Positions 7,823 to 16,969 of a DNA stretch of 64,000 nucleotides are shown one piece after another. The stretch is from Candidatus Thermoflexus tengchongensis (GTDB taxonomy: Bacteria; Chloroflexota; Anaerolineae; Thermoflexales; Thermoflexaceae). How positions within the stretch are numbered: the first letter of the stretch is position 1; every line of letters starts with the position of its first letter. Where the stretch lies: contig JAEVEX010000040.1 of the NCBI GenBank assembly GCA_016842085.1, positions 115,051 through 179,050 on the forward strand, given 5' to 3'. The notes beneath the pieces are model-generated. The model did no database searches. It worked only from the letters and a program-made list of their open reading frames with translations, and had not been told where the DNA came from. Both the position numbers and the translations under genes were made by a program.

Positions 7823-10024
7823 TTATTCGTGAACCTCTATTGGCCTTCGAAAGAGACGGAGCGCCAGCCCTACGCCAATGAGCGCAATGACCAGCACCTG
7901 AAGGACCGTCTGCGCCTGAAGGTCGAAGAAGGCCGGGCTGCCTTCCGGAACCGGTCCGTTCAGCAGCAACGCGTCCCGGAGGCCGATCGCGATCGCACGC
8001 AGCTGCCCACTCTCCCGATAAGGAGCCACGTAGGGGGCCAGGTTCGCGCCGATCGCGGCGATCACCGGCACTTCCGGGGGAAGAACCCCCTGCGCCTGCT
8101 GAACCCATCCCCGCAAGACATCCGGCGATCCGGTGATCAGAACCACCAGATTTACCCGGGCGGCCAGGGGATCATCCCCGAAATCCCGGGCCACCGGGAG
8201 CCCCTGGAATGGCTGCCCCCGATAATCCATCCCCAGCTGGCGGAGGGAACGGGTGAGGAGACGGGCCACTCCCACTTCCTGACCCGGATAGTATCCCAGA
8301 TGGACCACTCGCTCGCCGTAATCCGGGCGCGCCTGAATCACCTGAGCTGCCTGAGCGGCACCCCATGGGGAGAGGCTTACCGTTAACACGCGAACGCCCC
8401 GGGCAGCGAGCCGCTCGATGATCCACTGGAGATAGAGCTCCAGCTCCGCCGCGCGATCCGGCCCGTAATCCACCGCGACCAGGGCGATGCCTCCCGAAGG
8501 CACCTGATCCAGACGGGCCAGGAAATCCGCGGGAGGCGTCAGGAGGACAGGCTGGAAGAACGGCAGCGGCCAGTAGAGCCCCAGGATCAACGCGCCGATG
8601 AGAAGGGCGAAAAGCAGCCAGCGCTCCAGCGTAGCCGCCAGACCCGCAGGGGCCCGCTCCATCGCCCGTTCCCCGGGCATGAAGTTCAGGCCCTGATCCA
8701 GCATGCTCTGCCACGCCTGGGCCCGGGTGAGAAGCTCAGGAGCCGGCTCGGATCGAAGCCGGGCCGCGGGTCCATGGACCTCCGCCAGCCGCCAGTTCAA
8801 AGGCAGCACATCCACCAGACCTGCCAGCGGCCCCCGGGTCTCCACAGCCGCCGGTTCGATCGCCGGGATCGCTTCCGCGGGAGCCTGAGCTTCTTCTTCG
8901 GGAACCGGCTGAAGGGTCTGCAGCCACTCCGGCATTTCGGCGAGCACCGCCTCCAGATCCGTGAAGGGAGGAACTTCGGCAGGCGCCGGAGGCGCTTCCA
9001 CAGGAAACTCTTCCTGAACCAGGAAAACGCTCGCCTGTGCCGACAGTTCTTCTTCTAAAGGAATCTCCTTCGCTGTTAGAGGGCTTTCCTCTGGCTTCCA
9101 TGCCTCAAAAGGCTCATGGGGCGCTTCCGCGATGGCTTCCTTCGATTCCCCTGGCCATCCTGGAATTTCCTCCGCTTCCGGCCCAAACGGCAACACCGCC
9201 CCGGTTTCCTCCTCCAGTTCTGGAGGAACCTCGACAACCTGGGAAGGCATCAGGGCCTCCCCTTCCCGTTCCAGAGGCCATTCGATAAACGGCGCAGTCC
9301 CCAACGGGGAAGCCTCGGGGCCCTGTTCCGGGGCCTCGCCAGGCGTCTCCAGCCATGGGAAAGGAGGCTCCTCGCCTTCCTGAATGGGCGGGATGCCTGG
9401 GAATGGAAAAGATCCGGATTCCTCCTCCGTGGGCTCTGTCACAGGCCATGGCTCCGGGATCTCCGGTGGGACGCCTTCAAAAGAAGGAGGAATGGAAAGC
9501 TCTTCCGGGGAACCCTCCGGTTCGAACACGGGGAGGATCTCCTCCATCGCTGGCGTCCATGGGATGGGCTCCGGCGCTGGTGAGGCCGGTTTCTCTTCCT
9601 CCAGCCATTCCCACGGCGCGGGAGCAGGAGCTTCCACGCTGGGTGGTTTCTCTTCCTCAGCAAGAGAGGGAGGAGCCCCCTCCTCTTCCAGGATGGCCTC
9701 GGCGGGCCTGGCCTCTGGGGTGGGAGGCTGGGCCTCCAGTGGGAGCTCCGGGAAAAGCTCCTCCAGCGCCGCGACCCAATCCATCCCCACCCCTACGGTT
9801 TCGGGAGCCTCTTCCCCCGAAGGCCCCTCCACCCCCTCTATCGCTTCGGACTCCAGGCGGGCGCCGCATTGCTCACAGAAGATCGTCCCGGTGGGATTCC
9901 GATAGCCGCAGACGGGGCACAGGACTCCCCCCTCTACGGAGACAGGAGTCAGGCTGGCTCCGCACTGCTCGCAGGCTGCCTGATCATCCGGATTGGAAGC
10001 CCCACAAACTGGACAGGATTTCAT
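7823..10024 (-). CDS. Double zinc-ribbon, acidic linker, membrane-anchored protein
   Basis: 733 residues. Two zinc ribbons open the protein: CPVCGASNPDD..CEQCGA (residues 4-25) and CPVCGYRNPTG..CEQCGA (about 33-54). About 390 residues of Glu/Pro-rich low-complexity sequence follow, highly acidic and probably disordered. Then come a membrane helix near 465-485 (LLFALLIGALILGLYWPLPFF), an alpha/beta domain of about 210 residues with strand-like segments (GGIALVAVDYG, VNLVVLITGSP, VPVIAAIGA), a last helix (LQVLVIALIGVGLALRL) and a short tail. The zinc ribbons would face the cytoplasm. Start: GGGGAGG seven bases before ATG at 10024; an earlier frame-open ATG at 10150 lacks such a site. Function unknown. 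Confidence 0.8.
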   Translation of the reverse strand: MKSCPVCGASNPDDQAACEQCGASLTPVSVEGGVLCPVCGYRNPTGTIFCEQCGARLESEAIEGVEGPSGEEAPETVGVGMDWVAALEELFPELPLEAQPPTPEARPAEAILEEEGAPPSLAEEEKPPSVEAPAPAPWEWLEEEKPASPAPEPIPWTPAMEEILPVFEPEGSPEELSIPPSFEGVPPEIPEPWPVTEPTEEESGSFPFPGIPPIQEGEEPPFPWLETPGEAPEQGPEASPLGTAPFIEWPLEREGEALMPSQVVEVPPELEEETGAVLPFGPEAEEIPGWPGESKEAIAEAPHEPFEAWKPEESPLTAKEIPLEEELSAQASVFLVQEEFPVEAPPAPAEVPPFTDLEAVLAEMPEWLQTLQPVPEEEAQAPAEAIPAIEPAAVETRGPLAGLVDVLPLNWRLAEVHGPAARLRSEPAPELLTRAQAWQSMLDQGLNFMPGERAMERAPAGLAATLERWLLFALLIGALILGLYWPLPFFQPVLLTPPADFLARLDQVPSGGIALVAVDYGPDRAAELELYLQWIIERLAARGVRVLTVSLSPWGAAQAAQVIQARPDYGERVVHLGYYPGQEVGVARLLTRSLRQLGMDYRGQPFQGLPVARDFGDDPLAARVNLVVLITGSPDVLRGWVQQAQGVLPPEVPVIAAIGANLAPYVAPYRESGQLRAIAIGLRDALLLNGPVPEGSPAFFDLQAQTVLQVLVIALIGVGLALRLFRRPIEVHE

Positions 10025-10171
10025 TCCAAAACCTCCCCAGATTCTGCCAGGGAATCCCCCACCCTCCTTATGCTGCTCCGCGGCGTGGGGAGGAGGGAAA
10101 GATCCTTTTGCTGGGAATGGGCATCCCTTCGGCGTGCCCATCCCCAGCAACCGCTCGAACAGGATTTCGCT

Positions 10172-10795
10172 TTATCGACCCAGCGGCCGGTCCAGCCACA
10201 GAAAGACCCGCACCATAAACACCACCACGCCGATGGCGACCCCCATCAGGATCCCCCGGATCCCACCGGTGGCCAGTGGAGATAACAGCGTCTCATAAAA
10301 GGAACCGAACAGGGTGGGGAGAAGGGTTCCGCCTGAATGGATGATGAGCATGGTGAGGACACCGGCGACGAAGAGCAAAACGTAAGCGGAGCGGCGGGTG
10401 CGCAACAGGCGCCAGAGGGCCAGAACCATAAAGAAAGGCAGCAGGGCGCCTATGGAGGCCTCTAACGGCAACAATCCATATCGATAAATCCAGCCGGTCC
10501 AGGGCCCGGCGAGGCCGTTTCCTCTGAGGGCGCCTTCCGCAAGAGAAAGCAGCAGAAACGCCAGAGCTGTGAGCGCGGCCACCAGACTATACGGCCAGCC
10601 TTCGGCGCGCGCTCCCACCCGGTGAAAATGGGCTTCCAGAAACGAGAAGAAGCCGACCACCGCCGCATAGGCCAGAAGGGTGGAGCCCAGCTCGGTCAGG
10701 CTCTGACGGAGAATCGGCTGAGGCCACACATAGGGCGACAGGGTCAGGGCAATGATCAGGCTCAAAAGGCCCGCCGACAACACGCGTCGAAACAT
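10172..10795 (-). CDS. Polytopic membrane protein of the MutL-like cluster
   Basis: 207 residues with about six hydrophobic segments, including VLSAGLLSLIIALTLSPYV, LAYAAVVGFFSFLEAH, LVAALTALAFLLLSLAEG, GALLPFFMVLALWRLL, YVLLFVAGVLTMLI and GILMGVAIGVVVFMVRVFLW. The start at 10795 has AAAGGAGG eight to nine bases upstream. It stands 35 nt after a 239-residue membrane protein gene and 147 nt before the zinc-ribbon gene on the same strand. No enzymatic motif is visible; it may be a scaffold or channel subunit of the same complex (inference). Confidence 0.75.
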   Translation of the reverse strand: MFRRVLSAGLLSLIIALTLSPYVWPQPILRQSLTELGSTLLAYAAVVGFFSFLEAHFHRVGARAEGWPYSLVAALTALAFLLLSLAEGALRGNGLAGPWTGWIYRYGLLPLEASIGALLPFFMVLALWRLLRTRRSAYVLLFVAGVLTMLIIHSGGTLLPTLFGSFYETLLSPLATGGIRGILMGVAIGVVVFMVRVFLWLDRPLGR

Positions 10796-10830
10796 TCGGA
10801 TCCCTCCTTTCCCCATCCCCGCGGGGAAGA

Positions 10831-11550
10831 TCAACGCAACGCAAATCCCAGCGCCACCAGCATCAGGAGCGCGATCAACAACCAGCGGATCAGATCATGG
10901 GTCAGGAGGAGGGCCGACAGATGTCCAGAGATCTCTTCAGGGGAAGGGGCTGCGAAAGCCTCCTCACCCACCGCCAGGCTGGGATCGAAGGGCCATAGCG
11001 CAGCGGCTCCGCCCGGGTCGGGCATCGAGAAGATCGAATGGGCTCCATATCGCTGACCGATCTCCCCGGCCAGCACCGCCTCTTCCCGAAACAGGCCGCT
11101 CAGGATGCTGGTCGTCACCGGCTGCGTGCCCAGCAGAAGCGTGAGGCCTGCCGCGTAAGCCATCGGGCTGGCACCCGCCCACCATACCCGATCCGGAGGG
11201 ATCGAGAGACCCTGATGCGGAGAGGCGACCTGGAGCACACGCCGGGCATAAAGCAACGTGACCGGGTCCGCCACCGTCACAAAAGGAAAGATTTCCCCGG
11301 CCTCTCCATCCTGCGTCAGGCGTTCCAGGATCCGCCCCCCGCTCAGCGTCAATGCCGCATCCTGGCTGATCAGACCCCCGGAGCCCAGAGCGAGATGGGG
11401 CGGCTGTCCGGTCTCCAGGCCCCGCCCGACCTGTCGGGGGATCCTTCGAAAAGGCTCCACCACCCGGGGAGAGGTCTGGATCCGTCGGACCATCCGAATG
11501 GACAGGAGCGTCAGCAGAACAAAGATGAGGAGCAACCATCCGCCCATCAT
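10831..11550 (-). CDS. Bitopic membrane protein with central soluble domain
   Basis: 239 residues with membrane helices at both ends (WLLLIFVLLTLLSIRM at 5-20 and LIRWLLIALLMLVALGFAL near the C-terminus) and about 190 residues between them. The central part alternates strand-like and Gly/Ala-rich segments (TLYARR-like, DRVWWAGASPMAYAAGLTLLLG, YGAHSIFSMPDPGGAAALWP). Its layout of helix, alpha/beta domain, helix resembles the C-terminal half of the 733-residue neighbour. From memory it may match a Chloroflexota DUF (DUF6754 is one candidate), but I could not verify this. The start overlaps the stop of the upstream 69-residue gene (ATGA), so translation is probably coupled. Confidence 0.75.
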   Translation of the reverse strand: MMGGWLLLIFVLLTLLSIRMVRRIQTSPRVVEPFRRIPRQVGRGLETGQPPHLALGSGGLISQDAALTLSGGRILERLTQDGEAGEIFPFVTVADPVTLLYARRVLQVASPHQGLSIPPDRVWWAGASPMAYAAGLTLLLGTQPVTTSILSGLFREEAVLAGEIGQRYGAHSIFSMPDPGGAAALWPFDPSLAVGEEAFAAPSPEEISGHLSALLLTHDLIRWLLIALLMLVALGFALR

Positions 11551-11756
11551 GGGGAATCCTCCCTGGGACCCTGAGCCCGGGAAGCGGCCTCCAGGCCCGC
11601 TACCCAGCGGGCGACTCGCTCAGACCCCAACCATGGGCGCAGAAACCACAGTCCCTGGGCCAGGGGAAACCGGAGCGGAGCGATGGCATCCAGGATCCAG
11701 TCGAAATCCGGCGAGGAAGCTCTATCCTCGTATCGAGCGTTTTCCGGCTTTTTCAT
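11547..11756 (-). CDS. Small protein translationally coupled to the 239-aa membrane protein
   Basis: 69 residues starting MKKPENARYEDR and ending in DSP. It is soluble by composition, with an amphipathic Trp/Leu-rich middle (FDWILDAIAPLRFPLAQGLWFLRPWLGSERVARWVAGLE). The frame is open further upstream, but ATG at 11756 has GGAG six to seven bases ahead and the extension is of non-coding character. Its stop overlaps the next start by four bases. No family recognised. Confidence 0.6.
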   Translation of the reverse strand: MKKPENARYEDRASSPDFDWILDAIAPLRFPLAQGLWFLRPWLGSERVARWVAGLEAASRAQGPREDSP

Positions 11757-12023
11757 CCGCCGCTCCACCTCAGATACACCCCCGGAAAGGTTTAAGGGGG
11801 CGAGTTGCAAAGCCACCCGCCCGAATCCTCGCTGGGGAGGACGGTGATCTGCCTTGCCTTGAGTATAGGGGCTTTTACATCTGCCCACAACCGGCCGGAT
11901 TGCGCGCTCCGGCAACCCGCCCGGAACGGTGGAACTTTCACGGGATGCGGCCGCTTCAGAGGTCGCACCTCTCAACAACAGGACTTACGGCGAATATCCT
12001 GAAACCGGGAGCCCCCCCTTTCC
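11757..12023. other. Non-coding gap between MoxR gene and the 69-aa gene
   Basis: 267 nt without a supported gene. It contains one partial match to the dispersed intergenic motif, GGACTTACGG at 11981-11990. I see no convincing promoter or terminator. Confidence 0.4.
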
Positions 12024-12974
12024 TCAGGCGAGGGCGGCACCCGGCACCGGAATGCGGTTCACGATTTCGTTCAGGATCTGCTCCGGCGTGATGTCTCGCA
12101 TCCGGGCTTCCGGGTTCAGGATCAGCCGGTGGGCCAGACACGGCTGAACCAGCGCCTTCACATCATCCGGGAGCACATACTCTCGCCCCCGCAGCACCGC
12201 GCGGGCCTGAGCCGTTCGGAACAGCGCCAGAGCGCCGCGCGGGCTGGCTCCCAGATAGATGTCCGGATGCTCTCGCGTCCGTTCCACAATCTCCAGGAGG
12301 TATCCTTTAACCTCTGCGGACACATGGACACCGCGGATCTCCTCTTGAGCCCGGCGCAGCTCCTCCAGCTGCACCACCTGCTCCAGCGTCTCAATCGGAT
12401 GGCGGAACTGCTGGGCTTCCAGGATCGCCAGCTCATCTTTTCGGGAGGGATAGCCCAGACGGATTCGCAACATGAAACGATCCAGCTCCGCCTCCGGCAG
12501 CGGGAATGTCCCTTCGTATTCGATGGGGTTCTGAGTGGCCAGCACCAGGAAAGGCTGGGGGAGCGCATATGTCACGCCATCCACGCTGACCTGACGCTCC
12601 TCCATCGCCTCCAGCAACGCCGCCTGGGTCTTCGGGGTGGCCCGGTTGATCTCATCCGCCAGGACGATGTTCGCCATAATGGGCCCGGGGCGGAACTCAA
12701 AAGCCCGGGTTCCGGGGTTGAAGATGGACACGCCGGTGATATCGCTGGGAAGCATATCCGGGGTGAACTGGATTCGACGGAAGGTCCCTCCGATGGAGCG
12801 CGCCATCGCCTTGGCCAGCATCGTCTTCCCCACCCCGGGCACATCCTCGATCAGAAGATGGCCCTGAGCCAGCAAGCCGATCACCGCCAGCTCCACCGCA
12901 TCCCGCTTCCCAAAGATCACCCGCTCGATGTTCTCGACCAGGCGACGGGCCACATCCTGAGCGAATCCGGTCAT
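12024..12974 (-). CDS. MoxR-family AAA+ ATPase
   Basis: 316 residues. Walker A is [16 protein letters not shown] near residue 45, Walker B is [26 protein letters not shown] near 110, sensor 1 is [24 protein letters not shown], and the arginine finger region is [18 protein letters not shown]. MoxR ATPases act as chaperones or activators of partner proteins, often with DUF58 and transglutaminase genes (family knowledge). Those usual partners are absent here and small membrane-protein genes follow instead. Start: AGGAGG seven bases before ATG at 12974. A membrane protein gene at 13028 is just upstream on the same strand. Confidence 0.93.
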   Translation of the reverse strand: MTGFAQDVARRLVENIERVIFGKRDAVELAVIGLLAQGHLLIEDVPGVGKTMLAKAMARSIGGTFRRIQFTPDMLPSDITGVSIFNPGTRAFEFRPGPIMANIVLADEINRATPKTQAALLEAMEERQVSVDGVTYALPQPFLVLATQNPIEYEGTFPLPEAELDRFMLRIRLGYPSRKDELAILEAQQFRHPIETLEQVVQLEELRRAQEEIRGVHVSAEVKGYLLEIVERTREHPDIYLGASPRGALALFRTAQARAVLRGREYVLPDDVKALVQPCLAHRLILNPEARMRDITPEQILNEIVNRIPVPGAALA

Positions 12975-13027
12975 TCCAGAACCTCCTGAGAGATACGCAT
13001 ATCCGACCGTTCCAGGACACATCCAGG

Positions 13028-13822
13028 CTATGGGTTCACCGGTGATTGGGGTGGCGTCGGCGAGGGCAGAGGCGAATGCAGCGGGGGAACCGTCGCCGTC
13101 GGCGCCGGCGTGGGCGGTGCAGGTTCCAGCCCCTCACCCCGGGGCGTAGCGGTCGGAGGCTCCGGGAGGCCGAAGCCGCCGGGCTCTGAGCCTGCCCCAG
13201 GAGAAGGGGACGGCCGGGAGGTCGGGGTAGGCGCAGCCGGCGAAAGGTGCTCTGTATTCTGCATCACCGGGGTTTGGGACGAAGGGCGAACCTCGATGAT
13301 GATCCATGGTGTCCTCATCGGGGCCTGGATCCCACTTTCCATCGCCGCCGAAGCTTCCTTTTCCGTGGAAAGCCAGACAGACACCGCCATGGCAATGGCG
13401 AGCATCAGCCCGAAACCCCCTCCCGCCACCAGCGCGCGCTGCCAGCCCCGGAGCGGGCCCGGGAGGGTCGCCCACGTGAGCGCTGCCCCGGCCAGGGTGA
13501 AGAGGGGACCCTTCCCCATTCGAAGGGCCGGATCCGGGATGTCGGCGGGGATCGCCTGCCAGGCGACGATCCACTCCCCGAGGGCTCCGATCGCTGCGAT
13601 CAGCGCCAGCCCCGCCAGAGCCCGATACGCCACAACCGCCTCACGGGCCGCCCATGGCAGCAACAGAGCGGGAATCCCGACCAGGAGGACGAGAAGCCCC
13701 CAGGGATCCAGGCCCCGGGCTTCCGGGGATGCACCCCACGGCAACACCACCCCCAGCAGCATCAGCGCCGGGCCCAGCATCTGCACCGCGATCGGCAGGT
13801 CTTTTTCATCTTTTGAGTTCAC
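13028..13822 (-). CDS. Membrane protein with Pro/Thr/Ser-rich extracellular tail
   Basis: 264 residues. About five N-terminal hydrophobic segments ([93 protein letters not shown]) are followed by about 100 residues of Pro/Thr/Ser-rich sequence ending [11 protein letters not shown] at 13822 is chosen as the start because GGAGGAG stands five bases before it; an ATG 15 codons upstream is less likely. No function recognised. It lies 53 nt upstream of the MoxR gene and may share its transcript. Confidence 0.65.
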   Translation of the reverse strand: MNSKDEKDLPIAVQMLGPALMLLGVVLPWGASPEARGLDPWGLLVLLVGIPALLLPWAAREAVVAYRALAGLALIAAIGALGEWIVAWQAIPADIPDPALRMGKGPLFTLAGAALTWATLPGPLRGWQRALVAGGGFGLMLAIAMAVSVWLSTEKEASAAMESGIQAPMRTPWIIIEVRPSSQTPVMQNTEHLSPAAPTPTSRPSPSPGAGSEPGGFGLPEPPTATPRGEGLEPAPPTPAPTATVPPLHSPLPSPTPPQSPVNP

Positions 13823-13990
13823 AACGGCTCCTCCAGGGGATGGCCCTTCTCCCACAGGCTCTCCCATCCATGATACCGCTAACTTCCAATGCTTTAAAGA
13901 ACCCAACGGCAAGGGGAACCCTCGGATGGAAGCTGCCTCCAGTGCCCCCATTTCCTGGAATCGATTCTTTTCCCCGAGCCGGACGAGATG

Positions 13991-15178
13991 CTAACCGCTG
14001 GCCGATTGCTTCTCCACAATCAGCGTCTTGAGATAGAGGGTCTCCGGGATCTGAAGGATCCATGGATGATCGGCAGGTTGATAGGTCACATCGCGCACCA
14101 TCAGGCGACAGCCCACATCGGAGGCGGCCAGGCGGACGGCCTCGATGAGATCCTCCAGACGGATCCAGTAAGCGCACGATGAGAAGAAGAGCCCTCCGCC
14201 ATCCTTCAACAGGCTCAGGGCCAGGCGGGCCATCTCCACAAACCGGCGTCGCACCCCCCGCTCCCACTCGACCCGGCGCTTCACCATCGCCGGTGGATCC
14301 AGCACCACCCAGTCGAAGCGCCGGCCCTCAGCGAGCAGCGCCTCCATCATCTCCAGGGCATCCCCCAGGCGGACAGTGATGCGATCCGCCAGGCCGTTAC
14401 GGATAGCGTTTCGCTCAACCTGTCCCAGCGCCCATGGATCCTTATCGATCACTACAGCTGTAGCGCCCGCTGCCGCTGCGTGAAGCGCAAAGGGCCCGAT
14501 ATAGCCGTAAACATCCAGCACCTGATCGCCCGGCTGAACCCATCCTCGCAATCGCCGCCGGTTGTCCCGCTGATCCAGGTAGAACCCGGTCTTCTGCCCC
14601 CGCACCACGCTGGTTTCAAAAACCAGCCCATCCTCCAGGACCTCGATCGGATCCGGCACCTCCCCCCACAGAAGCCCGGTGCGAGGCTCAAGCCCCTCAT
14701 CCTCCCGGGCCTCCACATCGCTGCGCTCGTAAATCCCACGGGGGGCAAACACTGCCCGCAGGGCCTCCACAATGCTTTCCCGCCAGCGCTCCATCCCCAT
14801 GTTCCGGATCTGCACCACCAGCACCTCGCCGTAGCGATCCACAATGAGGCCAGGAAGGTTATCCGCTTCCCCATGGACCAGACGCACCGCATTGGTCCCA
14901 TGGATCTCCCGCCGTCGGGCCGCCGCCTCCAACAGACGTCGGCGGAACCATGCGGCATCGATACGCTCTTCGCTCCGGGTGAGCATCCGCAACGGGATCG
15001 AAGCGCCCGGGTTGTAAAACGCCTGACCGATCAGCGCCCCGGAGGAATCCCGGACCAGAACGATCGCCCCCGGCTCCGGGTCGCCCTGCGTATCCGCAAT
15101 GTCGTCGTGAAAGGCCCAGGGGTAGAAGTTCCGAAGCTTTCGCTCCGCATGAGGTTTCAGGATCACACTCGGCTTCAT
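13991..15178 (-). CDS. rlmI: RlmI-type class I SAM-dependent rRNA methyltransferase
   Basis: 395 residues matching the family that methylates C1962 of 23S rRNA to m5C. The N-terminal PUA-like domain (ILKPHAERKLRNFYPWAF..) spans about residues 1-80, followed by the characteristic DNLPGLIVDRYG and the QKTGFYLDQRDNR linker. The Rossmann methyltransferase core includes VLDVYGYIGPFALHAAAAGA (SAM motif I), VVIDKDP, VVLDPPAMVKRR (motif IV) and FFSSCAYW with the catalytic Cys. There is no strong ribosome binding site before the ATG at 15178. The exact target nucleotide is inferred from the family. Confidence 0.88.
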   Translation of the reverse strand: MKPSVILKPHAERKLRNFYPWAFHDDIADTQGDPEPGAIVLVRDSSGALIGQAFYNPGASIPLRMLTRSEERIDAAWFRRRLLEAAARRREIHGTNAVRLVHGEADNLPGLIVDRYGEVLVVQIRNMGMERWRESIVEALRAVFAPRGIYERSDVEAREDEGLEPRTGLLWGEVPDPIEVLEDGLVFETSVVRGQKTGFYLDQRDNRRRLRGWVQPGDQVLDVYGYIGPFALHAAAAGATAVVIDKDPWALGQVERNAIRNGLADRITVRLGDALEMMEALLAEGRRFDWVVLDPPAMVKRRVEWERGVRRRFVEMARLALSLLKDGGGLFFSSCAYWIRLEDLIEAVRLAASDVGCRLMVRDVTYQPADHPWILQIPETLYLKTLIVEKQSASG

Positions 15179-15216
15179 TTCGATGGCCCCGGAGGATGTG
15201 CCTTGGATCCTGACAT

Positions 15217-15345
15217 GGCTTACGCTGCTGAGCTGGAATCAGAAAGGCGAAACGGCCTTTCGGGCCACGGAGAGGGGAAAAGTGAAGAATATGGGGGGAC
15301 CGCGGCTTCGTTGCCTGCCCCCATCCCCGAACCTCAGGCTGACCC
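15217..15345. repeat. Dispersed intergenic repeat, copy 2
   Basis: Starts GGCTTACGCTGCTGAGCTGG (15217-15236), then GGGGAAAAGTGAAGAATATG and a GC-rich hairpin with CTTCGTTGCC. It lies 39 bp upstream of the rlmI start, in the same orientation as the other copies. Confidence 0.45.
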
Positions 15346-16332
15346 CATGGCATTCCCGGGGCCCTGAGCGAGCTCCCGCCGGCCCACGGAGACAATAAAG
15401 GTCTCCAGCGCCACCACGTCGGGGATCTGCCCCGTCTTGATCGCCACATCCAGTTCCGCCAGCCTTCGATAGAAGGCCTCCAGTTGCGGCAGGGAGAACG
15501 CCACCACCGCCTCCGCGATTTTGCGCGCCGCATAGGGATGAAGTCCCAGCAGATTTCCCGCCTCAGCGGGCGAGAGGCCCTTCTCCAGCTGCTCTTTCAT
15601 CAGGAGCATCAGGCGGAACTGACGAACGATCATGCCGAACAGCCCTAACGGGTGTTCCCCTTCGGCGAGCAGCCGGTGCAGGGCCATTAGCGCCCGGCGC
15701 ACATCCCGACGACCCAGCGCTTCCGTCAGCTCGAACAGGCTGATCGGTGCCGCATAAGGCACCAGCCGCTCCACATCCTGGGGCATCACCGGCCGACCGG
15801 CTGCCCAGGTGATCAGCTTCTGGATCTCCCGATCCAGGAGATGCAGATCGGTGAGGAGGGCCGCCAGGGCAGAGGCGGCCTGCGGGGTAAACGTTCCCCC
15901 ATGGCGTCGGGCCCGGGCCATCACCCATTCCGGCAACGCCCGGGGGGAGGGAAGCGGAAAATGTCGCGCCTCTCCCTGATCGGGGTGGGCCGCGATCCAG
16001 CGCAACAGAGGATGGTCTTCGGGGAGCGTCCGGGGCTCGATCAGAACAAGCAGGGTGGTTGGGGGAACAGCGGACAGGGCCTCCAGGAAGGCAGGCTCCT
16101 CCCGGGCCCGACGGCGCTCTCGCGCGAACAGGCCCTCGACAATGACCAGACGGCAGGCGGCCAGGAAGGGCACAACAGCGCATGCCGCCTGCAATTCGGC
16201 GGGGGTCACCCGCCGTCCATCCAGGGTTACGACATTCATCGATTGCGCGGCGGCGTCCCCTACGGACCCCCGGAGTTCCATCAACGCCTCTTCGATTTCC
16301 AGCCCGTTTTCTCCATGCAAAACGATAACCAT
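15334..16332 (-). CDS. holA: DNA polymerase III subunit delta
   Basis: 332 residues. HolA opens the beta sliding clamp as part of the clamp-loader complex. It begins VIVLHGENGLEIEEAL, and has the AAA+-like N-domain with FLAACRLVIVEGLF and TTLLVLIEP. The helical middle reads LTDLHLLDREIQKLITWAAGRPV..DVERLVPYA, a signature region of delta. The C-terminal collar domain reads LFGMIVRQFRLMLLMKEQL..LGLHPYAARKIAEAV. GAGGGG precedes the ATG by five bases. The C-terminus faces the rlmI upstream region. Confidence 0.9.
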   Translation of the reverse strand: MVIVLHGENGLEIEEALMELRGSVGDAAAQSMNVVTLDGRRVTPAELQAACAVVPFLAACRLVIVEGLFARERRRAREEPAFLEALSAVPPTTLLVLIEPRTLPEDHPLLRWIAAHPDQGEARHFPLPSPRALPEWVMARARRHGGTFTPQAASALAALLTDLHLLDREIQKLITWAAGRPVMPQDVERLVPYAAPISLFELTEALGRRDVRRALMALHRLLAEGEHPLGLFGMIVRQFRLMLLMKEQLEKGLSPAEAGNLLGLHPYAARKIAEAVVAFSLPQLEAFYRRLAELDVAIKTGQIPDVVALETFIVSVGRRELAQGPGNAMGSA

Positions 16333-16406
16333 GAAAACCCCTCACCCGACAGCTACATGGAAACGGATCCCAGGCAGACCTGTGGGAAGCCGATGTGGCT
16401 GGCAAT

Positions 16407-16910
16407 TTATCCCCCGCGCGTCTCCACAAAATATCCGCGGACCCATCCACCCGGGAGCGCTCGCACCCCCACGATCTCCAGATCCCCTGGATCCGCCCGG
16501 GTGGTGATGTGGGTCTGCAACCAGGGACCCAAAGGCTGGGCCGCAATGAGGGCCAGCACAGTCGCCAGGATCACCAGCGGCAACGCATCTCGACGCCGAC
16601 GATAGGGAACCAATCCCAGGGTCAGAAAAGCGGCCAGGCCTGCGCTGGTGCCGGAAGCCACGTAGTTCGTGCCGCATCCCGGATGGATGGCCCAGTGATG
16701 CTCCCCCCGGCGTAACCGCTCCAGGGCTTCCCGGGACGCCACCGCCACAGCCTCCAGGGGCACGTTTCCGTAAATGTAAAACCCGAAGGGTGTCGAGCGG
16801 CCCGCCATCGGCCGGCCAGGGAACTGCTGGCTCAGCAGATGGATCGTTGCATGCTCCAGCGCATGGTTGCGCCGGATCCGTCGCACAGGGGTCCAATCCA
16901 GAAGAGACAT
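16407..16910 (-). CDS. Membrane protein with HALEHATIH motif (DUF6391-like)
   Basis: 167 residues starting MSLLDWTPVRRIRRNHALEHATIHLLSQ. The His/Glu-rich motif near residues 16-24, the Gly-rich GNVPLEAVAVASREALERL segment and HPGCGTNYVASGTSAGLAAFLTLG resemble a family of uncharacterised proteins in cyanobacteria and Chloroflexota that I recall as DUF6391 (not checked). Hydrophobic helices cover about residues 90-130 (TSAGLAAFLTLGLVPY, LVILATVLALIAAQPL). The HxxEH-like pattern could bind metal, but no protease-type second motif is seen. Start at 16910 with GGAGGAG just upstream; the longer frame to 17033 overlaps the sortase. Confidence 0.65.
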   Translation of the reverse strand: MSLLDWTPVRRIRRNHALEHATIHLLSQQFPGRPMAGRSTPFGFYIYGNVPLEAVAVASREALERLRRGEHHWAIHPGCGTNYVASGTSAGLAAFLTLGLVPYRRRRDALPLVILATVLALIAAQPLGPWLQTHITTRADPGDLEIVGVRALPGGWVRGYFVETRGG

Positions 16911-16969
16911 CGACTCCTCCCCAGGTGAATAGAGATCATTTTGAGACACCAAACACCGGCGCGTGCTGC

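Noticed and set aside
7797..8108. Upstream extension of the 204-aa membrane protein
   Set aside because: It overlaps the 733-aa gene in another frame and has no ribosome binding site; ATG 7796 is well supported.
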